NCBI GenBank assembly: GCA_002841115.1
Contig: PHEC01000029.1
Span: forward strand, 1 to 32,533
Source of the DNA: Alphaproteobacteria bacterium HGW-Alphaproteobacteria-6
Lineage (GTDB): Bacteria > Pseudomonadota > Alphaproteobacteria > Rhodobacterales > Rhodobacteraceae
Reading direction: 5' to 3'
DNA: 32,533 bases
Below the pieces are notes generated by a model. The model searched no databases and was not told the DNA's origin. It saw nothing but the letters and a program-made list of their open reading frames with translations. Below, in pieces: positions 10,129-17,437 of the stretch. A program made the translations under genes and the position numbers. How positions within the stretch are numbered: position 1 is the first letter of the stretch; each line of letters starts with the position of its first letter.

Positions 10129-10284
10129 GCGCGGCCTTCCCCCCTTGATTCTTGCCCACAAGGCTCATCCGGGCGGCGGATTCTGTCAAGATGTTTTCTC
10201 TTTCGGAATTTCTGTTACAATCCTTTCGGAAAGCCGCCGCGCGCATCCCTGCGCCGCCCTGCGGCCGATGGACGGAAGAGGCAC
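10129..10284. promoter_or_regulatory. Divergent control region between the amidohydrolase operon and rpiR-type regulator
   Basis: This 156-base region is less GC-rich than its surroundings. A nine-base direct repeat CTTTCGGAA lies at 10200-10208 and 10223-10231 (23-base spacing). The second copy sits in CTTTC-G-GAAAG, a perfect 11-base palindrome; the first keeps TTC-G-GAA. Between them CTGTTACAAT contains a TACAAT (10216-10221) that could be the regulator's -10 box. For the leftward operon TTGACA (read from 10189 to 10184) is a good -35 match, although no clear -10 follows. The arrangement suggests that the RpiR-type protein binds here and controls itself and the operon. Confidence 0.5.
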
Positions 10285-11157
10285 TTGGCAGCGGCGAGCC
10301 AGACCATCGAACAGCAGATCCGGGCGGCCTTCGACGGGCTGACGCGGGCCGAGCGGCAGTTGTGCAACCATATCATGCACAACTATCCGGTGGCCGCACT
10401 CGGCTCGATCACCGCGCTGGCGAAAGGGGCCGAGGTCTCGACCCCGACGGTGGTGCGGCTGGCGCAGAAGCTTGGCTACAAGGGCTATCCGGACTTTCAG
10501 ACATCGATCCGCGCCGAGGTCGAGGAGCGGCTGATCTCGCCCCTCGCCAAGCATGACCGCTGGGCCGGCGGGGCGCCCGATACCCATATCCTCAACCGTT
10601 TCGCCGATGCGGTGGTCGGCAATCTTCAGGCGACGCTGGGTCAGATCGACCACGCCGACTTCGACGCGATCGCCGGGCTTCTGGCCGACCGCGACCGCAA
10701 GGTCTTTGCCATGGGCGGGCGCATCACCCATGCGATGGCCGACTACTTCACCACGCACATGAAGGTGATCCGCCAGGGGGTGACGCTGATTTCCGACATG
10801 TCGAACGCCTGGCCGCCGGCGCTGATCGACATGGTGCCGGGCGATATCCTGATCGCCTTCGACATCCGGCGCTATGAAAACAACGTGCTGCAACTGGTCG
10901 AGATCGCCGCCGACCAGGGCGCCGAGGTGGTGCTGATCACCGATCAGTGGGTGTCGCCGGCGGCGGCCCGGGCGCGCTACCGGCTGTCGGCGCATATCGA
11001 GGTGCCCTCGGCCTGGGATTCGACGGTGGCGATCCAGGTGCTGGTCGAAACCCTTCTGGCCGCGGTCCAGACCCTGACCTGGCCCGAGACGCAAGCAAGG
11101 ATGCGCCGGCTGGAAGAGCTTTACGCCCGCTCGCGGTTCTTTCGCCGCTCGAAGTGA
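10285..11157 (+). CDS. MurR/RpiR-family transcriptional regulator
   Basis: A 290-residue regulator. The likely start is a TTG at 10285, preceded by GGAAGAGG; no in-frame ATG lies between the control region and the conserved domain, so a rare start is the best explanation. Residues 1-77 are the helix-turn-helix RpiR domain (LTRAERQLCNHI, the recognition segment GAEVSTPTVVRLAQKLGYKGYPDFQ). Residues 120-260 form the sugar-phosphate-binding SIS domain (VFAMGGRITHAMADYF, PGDILIAFDIRRYENNVLQLVEIA, GAEVVLITD). Family members bind phosphorylated or related metabolites and repress or activate nearby catabolic genes. Divergent from the TRAP/ligase operon, it is the natural candidate for its control. 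Its stop abuts that of the DMT gene with no bases between. Confidence 0.9.
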   Translation: MAAASQTIEQQIRAAFDGLTRAERQLCNHIMHNYPVAALGSITALAKGAEVSTPTVVRLAQKLGYKGYPDFQTSIRAEVEERLISPLAKHDRWAGGAPDTHILNRFADAVVGNLQATLGQIDHADFDAIAGLLADRDRKVFAMGGRITHAMADYFTTHMKVIRQGVTLISDMSNAWPPALIDMVPGDILIAFDIRRYENNVLQLVEIAADQGAEVVLITDQWVSPAAARARYRLSAHIEVPSAWDSTVAIQVLVETLLAAVQTLTWPETQARMRRLEELYARSRFFRRSK

Positions 11158-12039
11158 TCACATCGCCGGCGGCGGCGGGCGGTGGCGCATCCCGGTCGCT
11201 GCGTTCAAGGCGATCGCCGCCAAGAGGATGGCGCCGCCAAGCAGGGTGCCGGCGCTGGCGCCCTCGTCCAGCACCAGCCAGACCCAGAGCGGCGCCAGCA
11301 TCACCTCGGCCATGCTGAGAAGGCCGAGTTCGGCCGCCGCCACCACCCGGCTGCCGGCGGTATAGATCGCCATGCCGAAGCCGAGAAGGACCGCCCCCAT
11401 CAGCATCGCCAGCGCGACCGACCGCAGCGGCAGGGCAAATCCGTCGCCGCTGAGCGCGATGACGCCGGCGGCGACGACGGCCGACAGCACCCCGCCGATC
11501 AGCACCGCCGGCAGCATGTCGGCAAGCCGCCCCCAGCGCAGGGCGATGGTGAAAGCGGCAAAGCCGGCCGCGGACAGCAGCGCCGAAAGGTTGCCCCAGC
11601 CGGCGCCGATGGCCAGCCCCTCGCGCACCATCACGAACATGCCCACCCCGGCCAGCGCGATCGCGCCCCAGGTCGCCGGGCGCACCGGTTCCTTCAAAAG
11701 GCCCCGGGCCATGACCGCGGTCATCAGGGGGGCGGCGGCAAAAAGAAAGACCGCATTGGCGATGGTGGTGGCCTGGATCGCATGGATCCCCCCGGCGAAG
11801 GCCAGGACAAGCCCCGACCCGCCGACCAGCCCGGGCCAGCCGATGGCGCGGATCCGCGCGACCGGGTGCCCGCCCGAGCGCTGCCAGATCACCGCGAAAA
11901 GCACCGGCACCAGCCCAAGCGAGCGGTAGAACAGCACCTGCCAGGTGCCGGCATCACCCAGCGCCCGGATCGCCAGCCCCATCAGCGACCACATCACCGC
12001 CGCCGCCAGCACCAGCGCCACACCGCCGCGATAGGTCAT
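11158..12039 (-). CDS. DMT superfamily (EamA-type) transporter
   Basis: A 293-residue membrane protein with about ten hydrophobic helices in two EamA repeats: the first begins GGVALVLAAAVMWSLMGLAIR, the second near WGNLSALLSAAGFAAFTIALRWGR. The conserved FYRSLG and LEP/LKEPV segment (LLKEPVRPATWGAIALAGVG) mark the family. Members export or exchange amino acids, nucleobases and other small metabolites; the substrate is unknown here. It lies 143 bases after the ABC importer ATPase gene in the same direction, so it could be read through or have its own promoter. A run of G residues upstream serves as the ribosome site. It converges on the RpiR-type gene, the two stop codons meeting as TGATCA. 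Confidence 0.88.
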   Translation of the reverse strand: MTYRGGVALVLAAAVMWSLMGLAIRALGDAGTWQVLFYRSLGLVPVLFAVIWQRSGGHPVARIRAIGWPGLVGGSGLVLAFAGGIHAIQATTIANAVFLFAAAPLMTAVMARGLLKEPVRPATWGAIALAGVGMFVMVREGLAIGAGWGNLSALLSAAGFAAFTIALRWGRLADMLPAVLIGGVLSAVVAAGVIALSGDGFALPLRSVALAMLMGAVLLGFGMAIYTAGSRVVAAAELGLLSMAEVMLAPLWVWLVLDEGASAGTLLGGAILLAAIALNAATGMRHRPPPPAM

Positions 12040-12182
12040 TGCCGCCGCCCCCCCGTCTTCCGGGCCAGACTGGCCGGGGCGGGGCGCGGTGGTCTGTCGC
12101 GATGCCGACGCGCGGGCGGTCGCAATCGACGCGCCGGGGCCGGGTGGAAACGCGGCTTGTTCGGGGCGGGACCGGCGCCGGG
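12040..12182. other. Intergenic region between the DMT gene and the ABC ATPase gene
   Basis: This 143-base, GC-rich gap separates two leftward genes. It contains a short hairpin GGCCA-GAC-TGGCC at 12063-12075, without a T-run. No convincing promoter or small gene was seen. Confidence 0.35.
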
Positions 12183-13232
12183 TCAGTCCTGCAACAGCAA
12201 GAGATCCTTGGCCGACAGCGACAGTTGCACCCGCGCCCCGGCCTTCGGCGGCGGCGCATCGGTGGCGTTGAAGGTGTCGAAGGCCAGAACCGCGGCGCCG
12301 ATATCGGCCTTGAGCCGGATCACCGAGCCGAGGAAGTGGACATCGGTGATGGTCCCGTCCAGCACCGTCTCGCGGCCCGGATGGATGCCGAGGCTGATCA
12401 TCTCGGGCCGCACCGCCAGCGACACCTTGCCCGAGGGCAGCGCCCGGCCAAGATCGGCCGCCGCCCCGGCGATGCGGACATGGCCCTTGGCCGGATCGGT
12501 CACCTCGGCCTCGATCACGTTGAGGGTGCCGACGAAATTCGCGACGAACCGGGTCGAGGGGCGGTTGTAGATCTCATAGGGTGATCCGACCTGATCGGCG
12601 ATGCCCTGGTGCATGACCACGATCCGGTCCGAGATCGACAGCGCCTCTTCCTGGTCGTGGGTGACGAAGATCGTGGTGATCCCCAGCCGCTGCTGGATCT
12701 CGCGGATCTCGGTGCGCAGGCTGACCCGGATCTTGGCGTCGAGCGCCGACAGGGGTTCGTCCAGCAACAGCACTTGCGGCCGCGGCGCCAGCGCCCGGGC
12801 CAGCGCCACGCGCTGCTGCTGGCCGCCCGACAGCTGGAAGGGATAGCGCGGGCCAAGGTCCGAAAGCCCGATCAGCGCCAGCATCTCGGCCACCCGGGCA
12901 TCGGCATCGGTCCGGTTCACCCCGGCGATCTTCAGGCCGAAGCCGACATTCTGCGCCACCGTCAGGTTGGGAAAAAGCGCATAGGCCTGAAACACCATGC
13001 CGATCTTGCGCCGGTTCGGCCGCAGCCCGACCATGTCAGCCCCGTCGATGCGGATCGCCCCGGTCGAAGGCGTCTCGAACCCCGCGACCATGCGCAGGAC
13101 CGTGGTTTTGCCGCAGCCCGAGGGCCCGAGCAGCGAGATGAACTCGCCCTTCTCGATGCCGAGGTTGAAATCCTTGACGACCTTCATCGGGCCAAAGGAC
13201 TTTTCCAGATGTTCGATGTCAAGAAAGGCCAT
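12183..13232 (-). CDS. ABC importer ATPase, PotA/FbpC type
   Basis: A 349-residue cytoplasmic ATPase that powers the importer encoded upstream. The ATG at 13232 overlaps the permease stop (TGATG). Walker A GPSGCGKT is at 36-43, with a Q-loop VFQAYALFPNLTV, the signature LSGGQQQRVALARALA, Walker B VLLLDEPLSALD and H-loop FVTHDQEEAL. The C-terminal 110 residues form the TOBE-like domain seen in polyamine, iron and phosphonate importer ATPases (RPEMISLGIHPG). The four-gene set (binding protein, two permeases, ATPase) is complete and in the usual order. The substrate class, a polyamine, Fe3+ or an aminoalkyl compound, cannot be resolved from the ATPase. Confidence 0.92.
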   Translation of the reverse strand: MAFLDIEHLEKSFGPMKVVKDFNLGIEKGEFISLLGPSGCGKTTVLRMVAGFETPSTGAIRIDGADMVGLRPNRRKIGMVFQAYALFPNLTVAQNVGFGLKIAGVNRTDADARVAEMLALIGLSDLGPRYPFQLSGGQQQRVALARALAPRPQVLLLDEPLSALDAKIRVSLRTEIREIQQRLGITTIFVTHDQEEALSISDRIVVMHQGIADQVGSPYEIYNRPSTRFVANFVGTLNVIEAEVTDPAKGHVRIAGAAADLGRALPSGKVSLAVRPEMISLGIHPGRETVLDGTITDVHFLGSVIRLKADIGAAVLAFDTFNATDAPPPKAGARVQLSLSAKDLLLLQD

Positions 13233-14014
13233 CAGCGTGCCGCCTTGGTATGTTTTGAAAATCGGGTGACCAGCTGGATCAGACCCATGCAGGCCCAGGT
13301 GATGGCGAAGGCGATCACCGCCAGCGCCGCCGGCTCGTAGGCGCGGTTGGCGCCGAGAAGCTGCATGTAGGGGCCGAAGGCCGGACGGTTGAGAAGCGCC
13401 GCCATGGTGAACTCTCCCATGACGATGGCGAAGGTGACGAAGGCGCCCGACAGCACCGCGACCAGGACATTGGGCAGGATCACCCGGGCGATGATCACCG
13501 TCCAGCCGGCGCCAAGACTTTGCGCCGCCTCGGTCAGGGTGGCGACGTCGATGGTCCGCAGCCCGGTATCGACGGCGCGGTACATGTAGGGCAGCGACAG
13601 CGTCGCATAGCCGAACATCAAAAGCAGGTTGGTCCCGGTCGCGGTTCCGGTCAGGGGCAGGAAGGACGAGGTGTTGAACATCCGGATATAGCCGAAGACG
13701 ATGACGATCGCCGGGATCACCAGCGGCAGCAGGGTCACGAACTCGACGAAGGGGCGGGCGCGCGGCAGCTTGAGGCGCACCCAATAGGCGGTCGGCACCA
13801 CCAGGAGCACGCCGAAGGCGATGGTCATCAGCGCCATGAAGACCGAATAGCCGAAGGTCTCCTGAAACCGCGGATCGGCCAGCACCTTGGCATAGGCGTC
13901 GAAGGAATAGACCCCGCGCCGCATCTTCAGCGAAAACTCGGTCATGCCGATCAGCGGCAGCGCGAAATAGCCCAGCCCGAAGGCAAGCGCGATCCAGGCC
14001 CCGATCCGGGTCAT
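13232..14014 (-). CDS. ABC importer permease, PotC type
   Basis: A 260-residue inner-membrane permease with about six helices. The ATG at 14014 overlaps the stop of the first permease (ATGA) and has GAGAGG eight bases upstream; a GTG at 14023 is less likely. The ATPase-coupling EAA loop is visible as EAAQSLGAGWTVIIARVILPNVLVAV near 165-190. The segment TLLPLVIPAIVIVFGYIRMF and the C-terminal FTMAALLNRP match PotC-like second permeases. It pairs with the PotB-type protein encoded immediately upstream to form the membrane channel. Confidence 0.9.
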   Translation of the reverse strand: MTRIGAWIALAFGLGYFALPLIGMTEFSLKMRRGVYSFDAYAKVLADPRFQETFGYSVFMALMTIAFGVLLVVPTAYWVRLKLPRARPFVEFVTLLPLVIPAIVIVFGYIRMFNTSSFLPLTGTATGTNLLLMFGYATLSLPYMYRAVDTGLRTIDVATLTEAAQSLGAGWTVIIARVILPNVLVAVLSGAFVTFAIVMGEFTMAALLNRPAFGPYMQLLGANRAYEPAALAVIAFAITWACMGLIQLVTRFSKHTKAAR

Positions 14015-14886
14015 TTCAGCCACCTCTCGGACCGTGCGCGCAGCCAGATGTAAAGGCCGTTGGCGACCCCGGTGATGACGATCATGCCGAAGGCCAGCGC
14101 ATAGCCGAGATGCGGATCACCCAGCACGTCGCCGCGGATCTGCGCGAAAAGCAGGATCGGCACGATCGACAGCGACGATCCGGTCAGCGCGATGGCGGTG
14201 GCGACCGCGCCGAAGGAATTGGCGAAGAGAAGCGCCAGCGTGCCGAGGATCGACGGGAACAGGATCGGGAAGGCGACCATCCGCCAATACTGGAACCCGG
14301 TGGCGCCGAGGATCGCCGCCGCCTCGCGCCACTCGCGCTTCAGCCCGTCAAGTGCCGGGGTGATGATCAGGATCATCAGCGGGATCTGGAAGAAGAGATA
14401 GGTGATCGTCAGCCCCCAGAAGCTGAGGATCGAGAACCCCATCATCCTGAGGTCAAGCCCGAACTGGGTGCGCAGAAAGACCGTGACCAGGCCGACCGGG
14501 CCAAGCGTCGCCAGAAAGGCGAAGGCCAGCGGCACCCCGGCGAAATTCGACGCGACCCCGGAAAAGGTCAGCATCGGCGAGCGGATCCATTTCGGCAGCC
14601 CGCCCAGCACGATCGCGGCGGCGACCGAAAAGCCGATCAGGCAGCCGAGAATCGCCGAGGCGAGGCTGATCTTGATCGAGATCCAGTAGGAGGCCATGAT
14701 CGACGGCGTGAAAAGCCCGCGGACATTGGCCAGCGTGTAGTCGCCGGCCGGGGTGCGGAAGGCGCCAAGGACGATGTTCATCGTCGGCAGAATCAGGAAA
14801 AGCGCGACAAAGGCCACAAAGGGCGCGATGCCCAGCCAGTCCAGCGATAGGCGCCGTCGGCTGGGGGCCGGTGTCGGAGGCTGCAT
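14011..14886 (-). CDS. ABC importer permease, PotB type
   Basis: A 291-residue inner-membrane permease with about six helices after a short polar N-terminus (Pro/Ser/Arg-rich, residues 1-13). The ATG at 14886 has AGGA six bases upstream. Helix 1 is IAPFVAFVALFLILPTMNIVLGAF, and the coupling EAA loop reads EAAAILGATGFQYWRMVAFPILFPS near 190-212. It follows the binding-protein gene after an 81-base gap holding a strong hairpin, and overlaps the next permease by four bases. It is the first half of the heterodimeric channel of this importer. Confidence 0.9.
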   Translation of the reverse strand: MQPPTPAPSRRRLSLDWLGIAPFVAFVALFLILPTMNIVLGAFRTPAGDYTLANVRGLFTPSIMASYWISIKISLASAILGCLIGFSVAAAIVLGGLPKWIRSPMLTFSGVASNFAGVPLAFAFLATLGPVGLVTVFLRTQFGLDLRMMGFSILSFWGLTITYLFFQIPLMILIITPALDGLKREWREAAAILGATGFQYWRMVAFPILFPSILGTLALLFANSFGAVATAIALTGSSLSIVPILLFAQIRGDVLGDPHLGYALAFGMIVITGVANGLYIWLRARSERWLK

Positions 14887-14922
14887 GAACTGTCCTGTTG
14901 GTCGCGTTGTTATGATTGGTTT

Positions 14923-14947
14923 GCCCGCCCCGGCGACCGGGGCGGGC
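14923..14947 (-). terminator. Perfect hairpin between the binding-protein and permease genes
   Basis: GCCCGCCCCGG-CGA-CCGGGGCGGGC forms an 11-bp perfect stem with a three-base loop, 20 bases past the binding-protein stop codon. No T-run follows. In importer operons such stems commonly stabilise the binding-protein mRNA and let only part of transcription continue, giving more receptor than permease. Confidence 0.6.
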
Positions 14948-14967
14948 AGATCGGATGCGGGATCCGC

Positions 14968-16071
14968 TTACTGGACGTTGGCGCCGACGACGCTGTCCCA
15001 GGCGCCGGTAACCGCGGTCTTGTTGGCGGACTGTTCATCCAGCGTCGGGAAATAGGCGGCCTCATAGGCTTCCGCCGGGGGCAGCGCCTCGAGCAGGTCG
15101 GCCGGGATCTTGCCGGCGGCCGACATCGCGTTGAAGCGCGCCGGGTGGCAATAGCCCTTCAGCCAGAGGTTCTGCCCCTCGTCCGAGTACAGGTATTCCA
15201 TCCACAGTTTCGCGGCGTTGGGATGGGGTGCATGGGCGCTGATCGCCTGGACATAGACACCGGCCAGAACGCCCGACTTCGGCACCACGACCTCGACCGG
15301 CGGGTTGCCGGCCAGGGTGTCGCGGGCGGCAAGCGCGTTGTAGTCCCACATCACCACGATCGGGGTCGCACCCTGCGCCAGGGTGCCGGCCTTGCCGATC
15401 ACCGGCACGAAGTTGCCGGCCTTGTTGAGTTCGGCAAAGAAACCAAGACCCTTTTCGCCCGATTCCGCGCCGGCGGCGCCACCGGCGGCCATGCCCGCGG
15501 CCAGAACGCCGAGGATCGCCTGGTTCGAGGCGCGCGGATCGCCGGCCAGCGCCACCGAGGCCTTGTATTCCGGCTTCAGAAGGTCGGACCAGTCCGACGG
15601 CGTCTCGGCCACCAGGTCCTTGTTCACCATGAACGACATCACCCCGTAATAGTCGCCATACCAGTGGCCGTCGGCATCCTTGATGCTGTCGGGGATCTCG
15701 TCCCAGGTCGAGACCTTGTAGGGCATGGTCAGCCCTTCTTCCTTGGCCTGCGGGCCAAAGGCGAGGCCGACATCGATCACGTCGGGCGCCTGCGGGCCGG
15801 TGTTGCCCTTGTTGGCGCGGATCGCCTCAAGCTCGTCGGCCGAACCGGCGTCGGGGTTCAGCTCGTTCACGGTGATCTCGGGGTATTTCGCCTTGAACCC
15901 GTCGATCACGGCGCCGTAGCCGCACCAGTCATGCGGCAGCGCGATGGTGGTCAGCATGCCTTCGGCCTTGGCCGCGGCTTCGATCTCGGCCAGCGACTGG
16001 GCGCTGACCATCGCGGTCGAGGCCATCAGTGCTGCGGCGCTTGCCGCGAATACAAACCGTTTCGTTCTCAT
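14968..16071 (-). CDS. ABC importer substrate-binding protein (family 1, polyamine/iron/phosphonate type)
   Basis: A 367-residue periplasmic receptor. The ATG at 16071 has GGGAGA about nine bases upstream. Residues 1-24 are a Sec signal peptide (basic MRTKRF, Ala-rich core, cleavage after MVSA before QS). The mature protein has the bilobal family-1 pattern: PHDWCGYGAVIDGFKAKYPEITV near the start, DVIDVGLAFGPQA, YGVMSFMVNKDLV, PSDWSDLLKPEYK and the C-terminal AKLWMEYLYSDEGQNLWLKGYCHPAR. The last two are shared by COG1840-type receptors for Fe3+, 2-aminoethylphosphonate or related ligands. W and Y residues in WCGYG could line the ligand pocket. It heads the four-gene importer operon. The ligand is not determined; organic amines and aminophosphonates are both possible. 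Confidence 0.85.
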   Translation of the reverse strand: MRTKRFVFAASAAALMASTAMVSAQSLAEIEAAAKAEGMLTTIALPHDWCGYGAVIDGFKAKYPEITVNELNPDAGSADELEAIRANKGNTGPQAPDVIDVGLAFGPQAKEEGLTMPYKVSTWDEIPDSIKDADGHWYGDYYGVMSFMVNKDLVAETPSDWSDLLKPEYKASVALAGDPRASNQAILGVLAAGMAAGGAAGAESGEKGLGFFAELNKAGNFVPVIGKAGTLAQGATPIVVMWDYNALAARDTLAGNPPVEVVVPKSGVLAGVYVQAISAHAPHPNAAKLWMEYLYSDEGQNLWLKGYCHPARFNAMSAAGKIPADLLEALPPAEAYEAAYFPTLDEQSANKTAVTGAWDSVVGANVQ

Positions 16072-16222
16072 CTCGGATCGTCTCCCCATTGTTGAAGCCG
16101 GGCCCGTCATGGGCTCCAGCCCGCTTTATGTTGGCATGATCACAAATTTGCGACGACGCCCTGCAAGCTGACCTACCTAAACCACGAATCGCGGCACTTG
16201 CAACAAAACTGTTACATGGCTG
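16072..16222. promoter_or_regulatory. Upstream region of the ABC importer with TGTTACA half-sites
   Basis: This 151-base, comparatively AT-rich gap lies before the leftward importer operon. On the + strand CTGTTACA occurs at 16209-16216 and again at 16220-16227, 11 bases apart (one helical turn). The first copy also forms an imperfect inverted repeat with TGCAACA just before it (TGCAACA-AAAC-TGTTACA, one mismatch). The second copy reads over the ycaQ stop codon. A possible leftward promoter is TTGCAG, 16 bases, TGTGAT, but the match is weak. The repeat spacing suggests a regulator site. Confidence 0.45.
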
Positions 16223-17437
16223 TTACAAATCCCGACATTCGCGCTGCCAGCCCTCGGCAAGGGCGATCTCGGGGCAGCCGGTGAAGCGGCCGAGCCGGTC
16301 CAGCGCCGCGATCAGCCGGGCGTGGCGGGCCTTCGAAAGCCTGATACCGGCCTCGGGCCAGAAGGCGGTAACCGCGATCCGCCCCTCGGCGCGCCGGCAT
16401 TTCAGGTCGATCCGACCGATCAGCCGGTCACCCTCCAGCACCGGAAAGACGTAATAGCCGTAGCGCCGCTTGGGCTCGGGCACGAAGACCTCGATCCGGT
16501 AGCGAAAGCCGAAAAGCCGCTCGGCCCGGGCCCGGTCGCGCAGCGCCGGATCGAAGGGCGACAGTATCCGGACCTGTGCCGGCGCCGCGGGCAGGGCGGC
16601 GGCCGCCTCGATCGCACCGGGGCGCGCGAAACTGCGGCGCAGCGCGCCGTCCGCACCCTCGACCGCGATCTCGGTGATCGCGCCGCGGGCCAGCGCCGCG
16701 GCGCACCAGGCCTTCGCCTCGTCCGGCGTCGCCAGCGCCCAGAAGGCGGCGATCTCTCCGGAGGTGGCAAAGCCCAGCCGGTCGAGCGCCGCGTTGCAGG
16801 CCCAGTCGATGGTCGCCGCCTCGTCCGGTGCGGCGGCGGCATCGGCACGCGGATGGACCCGCTCGGTCAGGTCATAGATCTTGGCAAAGCCGCGGCGCTG
16901 ACAGACGCTGAGCACGCCGGTTCGCCAGAGGTATTCCAGCGCGGTCTTGGACGGGTGCCAGTCCCACCAGCCGCCGCGCCCGCGCGCCTCGTCGGCGCCG
17001 ACCTCGCCCGATCCGACCGGGCCGCCGGCGCGGACATGGGCCAGCACATCCTCGATCCGGTCGTGGAAGGCGGCGCCCTGCCAGTCGGCCCAGCGTGCGC
17101 GGATCCGCGCCGCGTCGCGGGCGAAGCGCAGCTTCCAGTGGCCGAAGAACCCGGTTGGGATGATCGCGGCATCATGGGTCCAGTGCTCGAACAGGCTGCG
17201 GTCGCGCTCCAGAAGCGGGCGCAGGTTGTCGGGCCGGTAGCGCGGGCGCCGTGCCCAGAGGATCATGTGATGGGCGCGCTCGACGGTGTTGATGCTGTCG
17301 ACCTGCACGAAGCCCAGCCGCTCGATCAGCGCCAGCAGGTCGGCGCCCTTCGCCGGGCCGGTGGGTGGTTCCAGAAGCGCGTGGCGGTCAAGGAAAAGCC
17401 GCCGCGCCGAGGCGTTCGGCAGCACCTGAAGGCTCAT
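16223..17437 (-). CDS. ycaQ: YcaQ/AlkX-family DNA glycosylase (HTH_42)
   Basis: A 404-residue winged-helix DNA repair enzyme. Family members remove bulky or cross-linking base adducts (AlkZ/AlkX; E. coli YcaQ unhooks interstrand cross-links). The catalytic Q-x-D motif is present as QVD at 45-47 within LGFVQVDSINTVERAHHMILWAR. Other family landmarks are FEHWTHDAAIIP near 85-96, LEYLWRTGVLSVCQRRGFAKIYDLTERV in the middle, and LSPFDPALRDRARAERLFGFRYRIEVFVPEPKRRYGYYVFPVLEGDRLIGRIDLK near the C-terminus (single motifs quoted are conserved in YcaQ). It overlaps the dipeptidase gene by four bases (ATGA), so it is co-translated at the tail of the peptide-uptake operon although its function is unrelated. 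Confidence 0.88.
   Translation of the reverse strand: MSLQVLPNASARRLFLDRHALLEPPTGPAKGADLLALIERLGFVQVDSINTVERAHHMILWARRPRYRPDNLRPLLERDRSLFEHWTHDAAIIPTGFFGHWKLRFARDAARIRARWADWQGAAFHDRIEDVLAHVRAGGPVGSGEVGADEARGRGGWWDWHPSKTALEYLWRTGVLSVCQRRGFAKIYDLTERVHPRADAAAAPDEAATIDWACNAALDRLGFATSGEIAAFWALATPDEAKAWCAAALARGAITEIAVEGADGALRRSFARPGAIEAAAALPAAPAQVRILSPFDPALRDRARAERLFGFRYRIEVFVPEPKRRYGYYVFPVLEGDRLIGRIDLKCRRAEGRIAVTAFWPEAGIRLSKARHARLIAALDRLGRFTGCPEIALAEGWQRECRDL

Noticed and set aside
9514-10284. Extension of the RpiR-type gene far upstream in the same frame
   Set aside because: It would overlap the entire divergent amidohydrolase gene and the control region, and the added sequence has no RpiR-family features.
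12063-12075. Terminator after the ABC ATPase gene
   Set aside because: The stem is only about five base pairs and has no T-run, so it is mentioned only as a weak hairpin.
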